From Marisa cornuarietis (Eukaryota > Mollusca > Gastropoda > Architaenioglossa > Ampullariidae), in assembly GCA_004794655.1 (NCBI GenBank), contig SMMW01000521.1:1580001-1644000 (forward strand): DNA of 64,000 nucleotides. The letters run 5' to 3'. Below the pieces are notes generated by a model. It saw only the letters and a list, made by a program, of their open reading frames with translations, did not search any database and had not been told where the DNA came from. A program made the translations under genes and the position numbers. This document shows, one piece after another, positions 22,665 to 35,488 of the stretch (position 1 is its first letter; each line of letters opens with the position of its first letter).

Positions 22665-25600
22665 CTTTTTCGTGTACGTGAGTTCTTGTGTAATTGCGTG
22701 TGTATTTTTTGTGGAGAAATGGACAGAATATGCGAAAAGTATTTAACTAAAACTTGTACAAATTATTAATCTTTTCCACATATTTGTACCTAATTGTACT
22801 CCGCTTTAAGGTTAACATTATAATCATTTTTTGAAGTAAAGTTCAAAACATAGCAAACATAAAAAATGATTTTTATCCGGCGAGAAAATTCACAAGACTC
22901 TAATATAAAAATACACAAAAGTGCAGTACAATTAAAAATATTTTACTAATCCGTTTCTAGAAAAATTTTTCTACTGATAAACAAATGAACATCTACCAAC
23001 ATGTTTGTGTAAAGTTAAATAGTTTTCTGATGGAGATTATTGGTAAATACCTATATTGCTATGAATAAATCTGAATTTTCATGAAGATTCTGTAAAGTAG
23101 TACTGCAGAAGTAAAACAATATTAGATAGCACATAAGCTGTAGTCAGTTTATTTAAAATCACCCGTTTAAAAAGGACATTTTTACGAGGTATGTCATTTA
23201 TTTAACTACCTACTTCTGTTGATAAATTAGTCTTCTGTTAGAAAATTCCACGTCTGTTTTGTCTGTTTGTGTCTACTGCTAGTTCATTTTCTTTATCAGG
23301 AGCAGAATTGAAAAGACGATTTTTTTTTAATTTTTCGAATGGCACTCTGTTATTGCGACTCTGGTGTGAAATAAAACTCTTTCTATGCATATCAGTATTC
23401 TGAATATTTTTTTATTTTGCATAAATGCGTCCAGACTCTGTGCTTTTCTTAACAAAAATAAAAATAATATAGACATTATTGACACACCCACAGAAACTTT
23501 CAGAACATCTGTTTACAAGACTACGCACATATATATATATATTATGATGTACACCGACCTCTAAATCAAACTCACAATCGGGTATTCATTCAGTGACTAG
23601 CCCAGTATTACTGTTAGAGGACATGAACAGACCAAGCGAGAACAAATATTATGAATAATTAATCGTGGTATGATTGCAATTTTTTTAGTGTTATGAGCAC
23701 TTATACCTTAGTGTTATGAGTACTTATACCTTAGTGTTATAAGTACTAATGCATATATTATATAAGTACTGTTTTATACATTATGACATTTACTCAACTG
23801 ATAAAACAATGTGGGCATGTCATGAAACTCGTGTTATTTTGTTGAAAATTATTAACAATTTCGTGACCTCGAGAACGTAGGAGAGAAAAATATGTTTACA
23901 GCGTGTAAGGCGTGTCGAGTGAACGGGACTGACCGGAACATCTTAATGTCCGTGATAAATAAGTTTCGAAGTCAATAAACATGTCAGTACATAACCGTTA
24001 TAATCTCCATACTAACATGCTTGTCTTGTGGTGTCTCTTACGCCACAGTTCTACAGGTTCTCGTTGATTTTATATAAATGTCTTTATATTCATATGAAAG
24101 TCTCTTTTAGTTTCTGTGCTTAACAGTAGACTGATTCCCTTGAGGAAATGATCACCTACCCAAATTATGTTATTAAAAACATTTATTAACTAACAACTGT
24201 GTCTTTCTGTTCATGAAACAGTGTTTCTCTAACTGCGCATTTACAGCTTTCTTTGTTCTTCGTTGATGGGAGCAACACTTACCACAAGGATGTTTTATCA
24301 TCTATTTCTGAGAAATATGCGGGTCATTTAGCACGTTCAATAATCGAACAATAATATTCTATGATAACCTTGAAGTCACTTTGATATTAGTTTATTCAAA
24401 TCATCCCTTTAATGTTATGTGCAGCCAGTAAGTGAATGTTATGCTCCTCTCATCTTCCCTTAGGAAACACTTCCACCGGAAATATAAGATGCCTAGGAAT
24501 AGAATAAATAGAACCCTTGTTAAAATCCCTCTCGCCTTAAGAAAAAAATCCTCCATGGGGGCGTGACTTTATCATGAAATCGATACTTGATTTAAATATT
24601 GTTTGACAAGCAATGAGTATGTGCGTGATGTTGACGAGGAATGAATTTTAATGACGGAGGGGGAATGGTAGTGCCGGAAGTTTGATGATAAATAGAGGAT
24701 CGATGACAAAGAATCAAAAAGATGATGATGAATGTAAAAGAAAAAAATATGAATGAAAAAAATGAATAGAAAGAAGAAAGGGAGATGAGAAGGGAGCTAG
24801 AGAATGAAGTATGTAAGGGAAAGAGAATCCAAAGAAGTGATGAAGAATGTCAAAGAAATAAATGTTAATAACAATAGGAAATAGAAATGATTGTGAAGAT
24901 AGAAACGGAGGGAGTAAGATTATTAGCAGACTTTAGGCGATGGTGATTAGTAACTGATGTCAGATAACACCGACGCTCATAGGGTTGCAGTGTTGCGGAG
25001 GACAATGATAAGTAGTGGAATAAAGTATTGTGGATGAATTTATCAGGAAAGAGCGAAGCGAGACAATCCGCTGGCATTCCCAGGCTGACTTAACAATTAA
25101 GGAAATATTTTAGTCACGTGGCTCACCCAAGCCGAGGATGTGAACGTTTAGAGGAAATCCAAAGTTCCGACCACTCTCGCAGCTTACCAGTTGTGGCCCT
25201 TAGTGTGGTGTTCGAGAAGAGTCGTACTTCGTTAAGACTGTCGCCTGTACGCATTTGTTAAGATTTAATTGGACACAGCAAATCGAAACTGTACCTCGCC
25301 TAGTCAGTAAAACTTCCTCCCCCTTCTTCTCTTTACGTTTGTCCGTAGTGTCGCATCGTATAAAGCAAGCAGCACGAGCCCTTGGCCACCAGAGCGCGTT
25401 CCAGTATTTCTGCACGTCACGTCACGTCACAAAAGGTAAGTCATGTGATGTTTAAAGCATGAAATCGACTTCGTTTTAAAATCTCTGTTGACAGTCCTAC
25501 CCGAAAATACATTTGTTTTGGGGGAGCCTAATCTATATAATTGTTCTAAAATTGTTTCTGTATCCTGTCCCTAACCCCACCTGCAAAAAAATACAAAATG

Positions 25601-26811
25601 TTGCTACTTGACGGCAGCAGAACAGTGCCCCTAGTCGTTATCAGGATCAAAGTCCCATCTGTGGACAAATTAAGTTAGCCAAAGCAACGCTTGGGAGCAA
25701 TCGCCCTTAAAATATCATTCTGAACTCAGCCAAAGGTTCACGGAGGCTAGAGGCTGGAGTTTCTAAAAACAAGACAGGGTTTGTCTCTTATATCATTGCC
25801 AGGTGTTTAATGTGATGTTTATTTTTACATTAATTGAACATAAATGCCATCAGTTATGAGATCAGTACAGGTCTGTGTATGAGCCTGTTTGTGCTTACAA
25901 TCAACTACTTTTATCTCTCCATTTATTCAACTTTCCTTAGCAGTCCAGATTAGTGACCCACCTTGCTTATTATCAACTCATCCTGCTACAAAGGTCCTTT
26001 TAAACCAGTGATGTCAAAATGCTCCCTCTGTTAATCTATGTGTATGCCTTTATCTCTTTTGCCCATTCGCTTATTATCCAAGAATTTTAAATTCCGAATC
26101 AGAACGTTTTGTGTGTACCAGCAGCAATGTAGGTGGATGTAAGCAATCGGTCAACAGAGAAACTATTTCCAATTTACTTGTTTACTACCCATTTTTTTCT
26201 ACCACAGCTATCATAATTTTGTCCACTACTAATAAAATGACACTCTTTTTATAACTGAAATCGCACTTTGTCACAAGTTCTTCTATGATTTGATTTTTAA
26301 AATATAAACTAAAATAAAATATTTCACTATAGCTTATGTTGGCAACTTTCGAAATTGACGATCTTTTAAATGCATGTGAAAGTAATTTTATAGTTGATCT
26401 CCGTCTGTAAAACAGTACAGTGTATTAAATTACAGCAGACACACTAAATCAAACATAAAGACGATTTTAAAATAGAGAAGTCTAAAGAAACATGGACAAC
26501 CTTGAGAAAAGCAAGTTACTAAGCTACTGTCTCTAATGATGGGGAAACTTTTGAGATAGCAAAGTATGTTAACTGTTATTTATACTGACATATTGTGCAT
26601 ACGACTCTCATACTGATCAGGACAAGGGCAGTGTTAGTTCAAGTGAAATGCACGGAAATATTACACTTGTTGACCTACACTCAGACATGGTTATTGTTGG
26701 TGATCTATGCTATTACATTGTTATCCTTCTGATGGTCACTGTGACAATGTTGACTATAGTTGTAATCGCACGTCCTCCCATAGGTGCGCACGCGTGTAAA
26801 TACACATCCCC

Positions 26812-26848
26812 TCACACACACACACACATACACATACACAATCACAAT

Positions 26849-26882
<34 letters not shown>

Positions 26883-26890
26883 CACACAAA
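26812..26890. repeat. (CA)n interrupted microsatellite
   Basis: CA units interrupted by tacaca, cacaat and caaaca variants. Confidence 0.95.
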
Positions 26891-29514
26891 CAAACAAGTC
26901 ATCTATTGTCACTCTGGCAGGAAATCATTCAAATCGCATCCAAATGCTTAGATATTAGACAAATGTCTACGTCCTTATGGCTGGTCATCGCTAAATATGC
27001 TTCGAAACCTCAACAGATAAACGGGGACACTATAAGTTGTTGTGATGAGGTTTAACTGGTAATCAGGAAGCCTTTCTCAAAACGATCTCTACACTCCATC
27101 CTCTGACAAAGCTGGGGTTCAATGACAAACTTCGTCTGTGGAAGATTTGGCAGCCGTGTTTCTATTTCCCCCTGTAGAGGGTTGCTAGCAGTCACGAGAG
27201 GAATTAAGAATGTCTTAGTGCTTAATACTAGCGTCTGTATCTGTCCCCCTATTCCCCACTTTCATGGAAGGTTTTGTGACTTTGTGACCTTTTATTGAGG
27301 TTACTAGGTTTGCGCGTGTGCAGAGCGTTCAGCGCACGTGTTAACAGGTCGAGAAATACTGATACAAGCATGTGATTCTATTTGTCATCCGATTTCAGAT
27401 ACATGAGTCTAAACATTTCCTATCAAAACGAAATATATTTATCAATTATAGTGACATTATACTATAATATCTTCATTTTCTAAAAATAGACGCTGTACAA
27501 CTATCTTAATGTCTTGAAGCTAGTGCGTTGGTAGCACTGCATCACTAGCTGAATTAATTTGGTAATTATGGGAAGCAGGCTCTTTGACTGTGATTGGTTG
27601 ATATTGTTCTGATTCTAGTGCTATTGTAGGTTATTTTAATGCTTATACGAAACATAGGCTGACCCAATGCTAACCGACCCTGTTTGTGCATGCTTCCTGG
27701 TTCTTATCATAGCCACCATGAATCATCTCTAAGAAATTATTATTAGAGGTCCGAGGTCACAAATCAATATTAGTGTCCATATGCAGGATTGTTCTCATTT
27801 ATATAATGTAACAGCTGTTTCAATAGAATCTTTGTTTGGTATTTGCATTCTTCTGGGAGCCCCAAAGACAAATGTGGCAAGATCATTGGTTCTTAAGGTT
27901 CTTTCCTATGCTACATTCAAATTGCATGTAATAAAGGTTCTTTCCTATGCTGCATTCAAATTACATGTAATAATTATTTTTAGGAGGTTACGAGACTTCG
28001 CTGTGGTCGAAAGCAATGACAATGACAGGAAAAGGTTGTTCTTTTTTTCCCTTAACTCAGAGTGAAATTTCGTAAAATATTAATTGTTCCTTTTCTCACC
28101 ACTGTTTTTTTAAAACAAACCTCGTTCTTTTTTATGGAAAGAAATTCCTGTGATCCTGTCAAGATTTCTGCAGCTGGTGGGTTGCTAACAGTACAAACGT
28201 CACTGGCTTCACTATTTTGGTAGAACTGGGAAAGAGGCTCTTTGATCCTGATTGCTTTAAACGACCCTTGTCCTATTTGTCATTTCCGATTATTTTAATG
28301 TTTCCTTGTTATGTGGTGCGGAACTATTTCATGCCATGCTTTCTTCTTCAACCTAACCTTGATTAAAAAGCTTAAATAATTGTTGCCTGCTGAAGATAAT
28401 TCAATATTCAGACTAACATATTTGCTAGAAAAGCAAGGATATCGCTACATGCACGAACTACAGGCTCTGAAAAGGCTTTCGTTTTATTCTTTTCTTTTGT
28501 TTTTTTGTTCTCTTGTGTTTTGGGGGGTTTGTTTGTCTGTTTGTTTGTTTGTTGCTCACGTACTTCGCGGAAGCAAACAAGGTTCGCTGCTCAGGGAAGT
28601 CAGTTCTTCGAGTTGACTAGTAAATCCATCGAGCAGCTCTCATTTGTGTCGTCTGTCATCTTTCTCTTCTTCACTGGGCACAGCGTCCTCGATGATCAAA
28701 AGTGATAAGAAGATGAGCTTCCGCTTGCAGTGCAGCGACCGGAGGTTACTTTCTCACAAATCTGATTATGTCAAAAATTCTTCCGCACGTTGAGTCTGGA
28801 TGTTCCTCTCGCCGAGGGACTTTGTCTCTATCGCGGAAGCACGCCAAGGCGTGTAGGAAAGACAGTTTTAAAAAGAGGCGGGCTGGATAGGATGGAAAAG
28901 TTGTAAAACAATCAAGACACAAACAAATCATATAACTGGCCCACTAAGTGCCTGGGAATTATATGTTAGTGATGACAGATAAAGCAACAGATTTGTAAAG
29001 TCACTTTGATAATAAATTCTAATATTTATGATCATTTTAATTTAACAGATAGGTGTGGTCGGTGCTGTCTGTTGAAAGTGAGATTTAAGAAACAACTTCA
29101 ACGTTTCCGACATCATGAAATGCCTTAATTGTGACTAGACTAGCTAACACCCTACCCTTCAAGGCTAGAAAGACTATTTACCGCATACCGATTTTAGAAC
29201 TGATAACAGTAACGAAGCATAACAAAGATTTAGCAAAGTTTAAGACCTTTGGATCTGCATTTAAGATTTGGAACTTTCTAACAATTTTTTTTGCCCATTC
29301 CTAGGCATTGGTTTTTTTTTGAGAGGGGAAAGGCTCCTTGGCGGAAGACTCACCTTGGAGGAGCGAGACACGCAATTGAAAGAAAGATGCCATCACCTGC
29401 AAGTGCAATATATTGTAATGTGTATCACTGCCTCGCCCTGTTCTGTCGCTTCTTTATCTCTCTTTCTCTTCATTAGACTAAGCGTCGCCTTTCTTCCCCA
29501 TCTTTTACCCTCTG

Positions 29515-29517
<3 letters not shown>

Positions 29518-29571
<54 letters not shown>
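29518..29571. repeat. (GT)n microsatellite
   Basis: About 26 GT units. Confidence 0.95.
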
Positions 29572-29573
<2 letters not shown>

Positions 29574-29697
29574 GCGCGTGTATAGCTCTGTTTTATTTCT
29601 GTAATTATTACTTTCACAAACATCAATGTCAAAAGGGCTCCTGCATCTTTCTGTAGCTTTCTTCTTATCTGGTATTTATTCTGACATAACAAATTCT

Positions 29698-29763
29698 TTT
29701 TGTTTGTTTGTTTGGTTGTTTTTCTTTTGTTTGTTTGGTTGTTTTTCTTTTGTTTGTTTGCAG
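29698..29763 (+). repeat. Short tandem repeat of about 26 bases
   Basis: The unit tgtttgtttggttgtttttc occurs more than twice in a row and ends in tgtttgtttgcag, forming a long T/G-rich tract directly in front of an AG acceptor. Confidence 0.8.
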
Positions 29764-29789
29764 GGACGGCTGCTCTGATCGTGGATTAG
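29764..29789 (+). CDS. Candidate short alternative terminal exon before cassette 4
   Basis: After a long T-rich tract and gcag, the cassette phase gives GTAALIVD and TAG. AATAAA with a strong GT-rich element follows at 30208. The reading frame is so short that chance is a serious alternative; the splice tract and the poly(A) site are the only support. Confidence 0.2.
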
Positions 29790-30207
29790 CATATCCTTTG
29801 ATTACAGTTAACAATGTTTTAAATAGCAGAAAGTGTTGCCATGACATACACCCATCCTGTGTTTATAGAGAAATTAAAAAATCAAGACATTAGACATTTT
29901 AATAAATAGAAGTTTGTTGTTGAAAGTAGTCACCCAGAGGTACGAATAAATACATGTGTATTTATTATTAAATAATTAAGTAAAATACTATTAAAGTCTA
30001 TGGGCAACATAGATGTGTGTATTTTTATTATTTTCCGTTCCTTACTGAAATTTAAGTTAGTGAACTCTTGGTGTGGTGCCTTATTGTTTGTTCAAAAAGT
30101 TATTAAGAAATTGAGTTTATTTAATTCATTCCACTTAATTATGTTGTTTGACATGATGTAAACTTATATATGATTCGTTGATATGTGTTATATTAAAAAT
30201 AAGTTCC

Positions 30208-30213
30208 AATAAA
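30208..30213 (+). promoter_or_regulatory. Candidate poly(A) signal before cassette 4
   Basis: AATAAA followed by attggtgtgtgtcatggt. Signal and downstream element resemble those at 106 and 5562 (ccaataaa ... ttggtgtttgttatgg), suggesting common descent of the cassette 1/2 and cassette 4 upstream regions. Confidence 0.6.
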
Positions 30214-31236
30214 CATGTTTATATTGGTGTGTGTCATGGTCTTTTTTTGTGTGCTGAGATATTGTAATGGAATGTTACTAGACATTTTTTTCTGATGTTT
30301 AACATTAAAGTTTTACTACATGCAGTGTTGAAGTGTTGGTTTATAATATTTATTGGTGTATTCTTGGCGCTAAATGTTGCTCCCTTCGTAGTTTTGCATT
30401 GTTTTGAAAATGTATACACAACACACCATCTGCATATGTTGTGATTGCTATCTATGATGTATTGCTCATAGTATGCGCATGCTTTATTTATATTTAAATG
30501 AAGCTATATATTTCGTGTGACATTGGGATGAATGACACGCAGAGTTTAGATGTAGGTAGGCAGAACAGTCGGAATACTTGGTGCACCTTCTTGATGCATC
30601 AACAGGTGACTGTACTATAAAGGTTTTAGGGGGAAACGGTTGATACATGACTGACCAATGCGTCAGCACAAACCCTCGTGAGTCACCATGTGACTCCTTT
30701 ATGTTAGCAAAAGGTCAGAAAAGCTGAAGACAATGTCATAACAGTTTATAAGAATTTTACAGTTTACAGAAAAGTGCTAAAGCATACTATGAAATGTAAC
30801 GATTCATTTCTTTGCCTTTAATTACATATTACATGTTGTCAAACATGGTTACGCAGAACTATAGATATGCATAGGCACATGCTATATATATATATATATA
30901 ATGTGATAAGGTCTTGGTGCAAGTGTTTTATGATGAAGATGGCTTTCTTTTCAAATGGTAGAGCGTATCAATAGGCTTATGTAATAGGCAGACTTGCCAA
31001 GTGAGAAGTAAAAATCGATTCAATTATTTTCATTAGTAGGTAATGTTTGGTGATAATATTCACAGGTAAGAAATGACCTAACCGCGTATGCCGACGGAAA
31101 TAGTTCGCAGCTCTTAGTGTTTTATTGGAGATATTATTATTTTATTTGATATAGTTTTTTTTAGTATGCAAATAAGTATTTTAACGAGTGTAGAAATAAA
31201 ACATTAAGGACAGCTTAACAGTCACAACGCCATATT

Positions 31237-31345
<109 letters not shown>

Positions 31346-31384
31346 GAGGAGCTGTGTTAAAAAAAGCAAACAATTTATTTGCAG

Positions 31385-31507
31385 GTGACAACAAAAGCTC
31401 TAATGGGAGCAGTAATTCTACGGTCCTTATCATAGCTGGAGCTGGCGGTGCTGGTTTTGTCGTCGTGGTCACAGTAATCATTGTCATCGTCCTAACAAAA
31501 AGAAAAA
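31385..31507 (+). CDS. Cassette 4 exon 1: transmembrane exon
   Basis: Acceptor atttgcag, donor gtaggt. It encodes a DNKSSNGSSNST stalk, a Gly/Ala-rich start and a Val/Ile-rich membrane span ending TKRK. Confidence 0.86.
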
Positions 31508-34500
31508 GTAGGTTATATTGTCGTTGTTAACGCTGACATCAAGCATTGGACATCTTCCACTCTGTTTTGGTCCTTTACGTTTTATCAATGTATAGTAGGC
31601 ATTTGCAAGCAGTCGGCATGCTGTACACACATTCTTTAATAATTAATTGAACGTTCATTGTTTCCCATGAAATTATGGATTTTACATCAGGATTTGTTAG
31701 TCTTATTGCGAATGCCCTAATGTGTACAAGGTAACAGAAGACGAACAATCATGACAGTGAGAAAAATAAAGAAAAAAGGACAGTGAAAATAAATGAGAAG
31801 TTTTAATAATAATTTAGCATCGACAGCTTATTTCTGCAATTGAGCATTATCTATTTTTCAGGAACGAAAAAATCTGTCCCTGCCAGGTCCGAAGGTCGCC
31901 GAAGGAACGAGAGTAAGTCTGCTTCTCTTGACAGCATGAATGCCTCTATCTTCATCTATAGCACATGTAGCTGTCTGTAGTTTCACATGAGTGTTAAGTA
32001 TCAAAACTTATATAGCTTGACATATAACCATCGACCTTCTGTCATAAACCGAAGACTTGTTTTATTATGGCCTCTGTTCTGTTTTAATTTTAATTTCTTA
32101 AGAAATTGCACCATTCCAGCAGATTGCATATATTCATAAATTCACCGAGTTTGCGGAGTTTGTTTTCCTTTTAACCCGTCGTTCCGCGAGTATCTTTCGG
32201 GGACCACGGTTCGAGTACTGCATGTAGAGAAACGAGAATCACACATCACGGGCTTTTGTTTGGTATCCGTACACTGCCTCTTGTTAACACATCTTGTCCC
32301 AGGCCTTTTAAAACCCTTACGATAATAATAGCCAACATATTGTTTATTTTATTTTTTCTGTTATCAATAATTTGGTTTTCTGATGGTTATCACGATAAGA
32401 CTGCTCGCAACCTTTGTGTGCTAAAATAGAGGAACTCAAGAAATGCATACACTGAGAAACAAAAAAATGTATACGTGGGTAATTTATAAAATCATGTACT
32501 TTGTAAAAGTGGGACATAACGTTTATACTTTCCCTGAATAGTGTTACAAATGTAATTGTCAGATGGATGAGATTTTGTCATCTTAGAAGTTTATAGCCTA
32601 TAGCCACATATAGTTTAGATACTACTAATTTTTATCGTTTAGCTTTATTTCATTGCAGTTACGTAAACATTTTTCATCATTATTAATTACTTGTATAATT
32701 CTGTTGATAACCTGAGAGCTAAAAAAAACACTTTAAAAGTAAGAACACAAAAAGAATATGTGAAAAGGCTTCTGGGGGCAAGACATTGAGAAGTATGTAA
32801 GTTGTCCCCTTTAAGTTGCAGACGATTTTGAAGAGCACATCAATACCTTCTACGGGGTGGCGGGGGAAACAGTCCACATGGGGCATCCCCCGACTAGAAA
32901 CGGAAACAGCAGGGACGCCAGTGACCAGTCCGTTGGCCAGAACAACGAGTACGTCAGGATCCACAACGACGGCTCCCCAGCCGTGCACAGGCCTGTCCAT
33001 CCCCACGATTGCTGTGCAGCAGACAGGTGCAGACACAGGGAGGACGCAGCAGCAGGGGCGTCAGCTCCAGTCGATGTTTACTCTGCTGTTGAGGACAACA
33101 AGCGACGAAAGAACCCTTCGCATAGTAATGAAAACGCTTCAACTTCCAAACTCCAGTACAAGAGGCCTAAGCTTGACGACTCTTCTGATCAGGGAGAAGT
33201 TTACGCTTCTGTGGACAAAACAAAGGGCAAAAACACTCCCCCTGTTAGGACTGCGGTAGATGACGACGTCTACGCGTCGGTGGACAAAAATAAGGGGAAA
33301 AAACCTGCTGGTGCGAAAAAGGACAAAAAGAAGCCAGTAGAAGTCCTTCACATGGATGGGAGAAAGGGAGCATGCGCAATGGGAGCTGTGGATGCCGATG
33401 AGATAGTCATGTACGATAACCCTTGCTTCCTAGAAGGCGCCGCCAACTTGGAAGAGACTGGTGAGATTTACATCAATCTTGATGAAAAAATTAAGCTCTC
33501 CCACCCTGATGTAGAAGAAGACAGAGAGCAGAGATTTCAGAACACGAGCACAGCTGATGGTAACCTTGAATAATTTTTTTTCATTCTACGGACTTCTTTA
33601 AAGTAATATTTAATGACTTTATAACAATATCTAAAGAATTAAACTGAAGGCTATTGTTTTAATTTGAAGAAAAGTATCATGAAATAATCTTTTAAAAATT
33701 TTAACACAAATAATCTTCTTGTCTAAAAAGGTAAATAGAGTATATAATTTATTTTCATATACCGTACATCTGACAATACAAAGAATTATAAAATAGAAAT
33801 ATAAGCTTGTAATGAAAAAGACAAGCTAATATTTGATTATTTTAAAAGAAAAAAATTAATAAATTCTTCAATGAATTTCCATTTAGAAAGCAATATACAG
33901 AATTGCTCTTTTGTTTTCTCAGTTTCTGTGTATTAAAACTATGTGCCAGATCCTCCCAGACTGAAATCGGCAGGCTCTCGCAAAGTTTCGCGGGAAAATG
34001 TTGAGATTAGAACAGATGATTGATTCGTAGAAAAAAAAGGTAATGTGAAAATGCTGTACGTTCACTAGATAATGTCAATCAACTGAACAATAACAAAGAC
34101 AATCTGACTTTAATAAATTGACATAAGTATATCTTATGAATTAATTTATTATACCTATATACGTATGAAAATTAATGGTAACAAAATGGATAATAACTCT
34201 AGAACATTCTAGAAAATTCATTTAAATGTGCATATAATCTTCAATAACTGCAACTTTTTGAATAAGCAGTGAGCAATATCAAAGACAGGAACATATGATG
34301 CCAAGGTGTGATTTTAACAATTTGAATTTAATTTCAATTAATAAATCAGTATTTTGTATTTTAACATCTTAAAAAGAGAAAAAATGGACTGCCTGCACAA
34401 TGGCACAGCAGTTTAGTTTCTTTGGTTCCATGAAATCAAAACATAGATTTGCATTTATCTAGGAAATAGTAGCTACGTTCGTTTGGACGTGCTAGATGCT

Positions 34501-34814
34501 GTTCATTTAAAAAAAAGAGAATATCTCTTTTTCTTGCTTCAGGCCACCTTGTGTTGATGACCAAAGGCAGAAAGACGCGCAATGGGACCTCAGCCGTGAC
34601 CTGGGGCTTCGGTGATTCCAATGAATCGAGCCTAAAGAGGCCATGGAATGACGGTTCATACCTAAGGAGCTCAAATAGTAGATCAAATAATATAGTGATA
34701 ACAAATCTCAAAACGACCGAGACAATGAGCATCATGTTAGAAAGTAAGAGGAATGAACGTTTGTGTAGAGGTGTGACAGATTCTTTTGCCTTCAAACAAT
34801 CTATTCAAAAATGA
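31385..34814 (+). CDS. Cassette 4: membrane anchor and a different, long tyrosine-rich tail (four exons)
   Basis: Exons 31385-31507, 31862-31912, 32822-33559 and 34543-34814 encode a transmembrane segment and a tail of about 355 residues ending in TGA. The transmembrane exon is very close to that of cassette 1 (shared NGSSNSTVLIIAGAGGA), but the tail is unrelated in sequence. It carries EYVRI, VYSAV, two VYASVDK repeats, MYDNP and IYINL. YDN and YIN fit the Grb2 pYxN consensus and YxxV/YxxI are general SH2 sites. Internal Lys-rich stretches are frequent. All junctions are phase 1. Poly(A) signals follow at 34942 and 34951. As with the other cassettes, no ectodomain exon is found upstream. Confidence 0.82.
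31862..31912 (+). CDS. Cassette 4 exon 2: basic juxtamembrane mini-exon
   Basis: 51 bases, acceptor ctatttttcag, donor gtaagt. It encodes RTKKSVPARSEGRRRNE, strongly basic, in the position of the mini-exons of the other cassettes. Confidence 0.75.
32822..33559 (+). CDS. Cassette 4 exon 3: large tail exon with repeated VYxxV motifs
   Basis: 738 bases, acceptor taagttgcag, donor gtaacc. Residues about 80-160 of the exon hold three related units: DVYSAVEDNK, EVYASVDKTKGK and DVYASVDKNKGK. Upstream lies a His/Cys-rich stretch (HRPVHPHDCCAADRCRH). Near the end come MYDNPCF and EIYINLDEKIKL. The frame stays open 10 bases past the donor (to TAA at 33571), so an unspliced end is also possible. Confidence 0.83.
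34543..34814 (+). CDS. Cassette 4 exon 4: probable terminal exon
   Basis: The acceptor tttcttgcttcag opens in the required phase and gives 90 codons to TGA. The protein part is Ser/Asn/Arg-rich and has no conserved tyrosine motif. Poly(A) signals lie 130 bases downstream. It has no counterpart in the other cassettes. Confidence 0.6.
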
Positions 34815-34941
34815 GACAAGAAAACTCGTTCTTGTTGATGTAGGTCGTAGCCAGTCTATACTTGCCAGATATACTTTAAACGTTTGAACATAGACTATTA
34901 TTATATTTATCAAGCTTTACTACTCACACTATTTTATTTTC

Positions 34942-34956
34942 AATAAAAAAAATAAA
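34942..34956 (+). promoter_or_regulatory. Poly(A) signals of cassette 4
   Basis: Two AATAAA hexamers (34942 and 34951) followed by ggttttcttgtgtgttgg. Confidence 0.7.
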
Positions 34957-34999
34957 TGTACTCCAAATGGTTTTCTTGTGTGTTGGCTTAAGCCTGTAT

Positions 35000-35017
35000 G
35001 CGTGCGTGCGTGCATGC

Positions 35018-35078
<61 letters not shown>
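35000..35078. repeat. Alternating purine-pyrimidine tract (GTGC, GC, GT)
   Basis: gcgtgcgtgcgtgc leads to a (GC)n core and about 25 GT units. Such a sequence can adopt Z-DNA. Confidence 0.9.
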
Positions 35079-35082
<4 letters not shown>

Positions 35083-35455
35083 AGTGTATACGTGTGCGTT
35101 TATGTGAAGAGAAAGAAAGATTTATGGGTAATTATGGATATGTGAATGTAAAGATAAAGGAAACGTACAATTGCATGTGTACTACGTTATTATTATATAT
35201 GTAACTGTCTTTTTTAAAACAAGTCTGTGCTAACAGCTTTCTGATTTCATGGCATTTTTTTTTTGCTGTGGGACATTAAACAAGTCATTGTCTTGAAAGA
35301 GAGTCACGTCCCCTCAATGCAAATGACGCTTACTTCCCTTGGTCCCTGTTGACATCACCACTGAAAACTACAGCTGTCGTTAAGGACCTTATTTTGTCTA
35401 GTCCTTCAGTTTCAGGTTGATTCGTAGAAAAAAGGCAATGTACAAATAAATGAAC

Positions 35456-35488
<33 letters not shown>

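Larger units (their letters stand above)
22218..29763. other. Spacer between cassettes 3 and 4, no supported gene
   Basis: I find no Ig exon. Contents: GT arrays at 22558-22612 and 22641-22664; a tandem repeat of about 26 bases (ttatgagtacttatacc core) at 23692-23755; a CG-richer block 25190-25440 ending in a strong donor (aaaag|gtaagt, 25435) that could be an untranslated first exon; CA repeats at 26812-26890; a direct repeat of about 43 bases near 27896-27970 (ggttctttcctatgct core); and GT repeats at 29518-29571. Confidence 0.45.
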
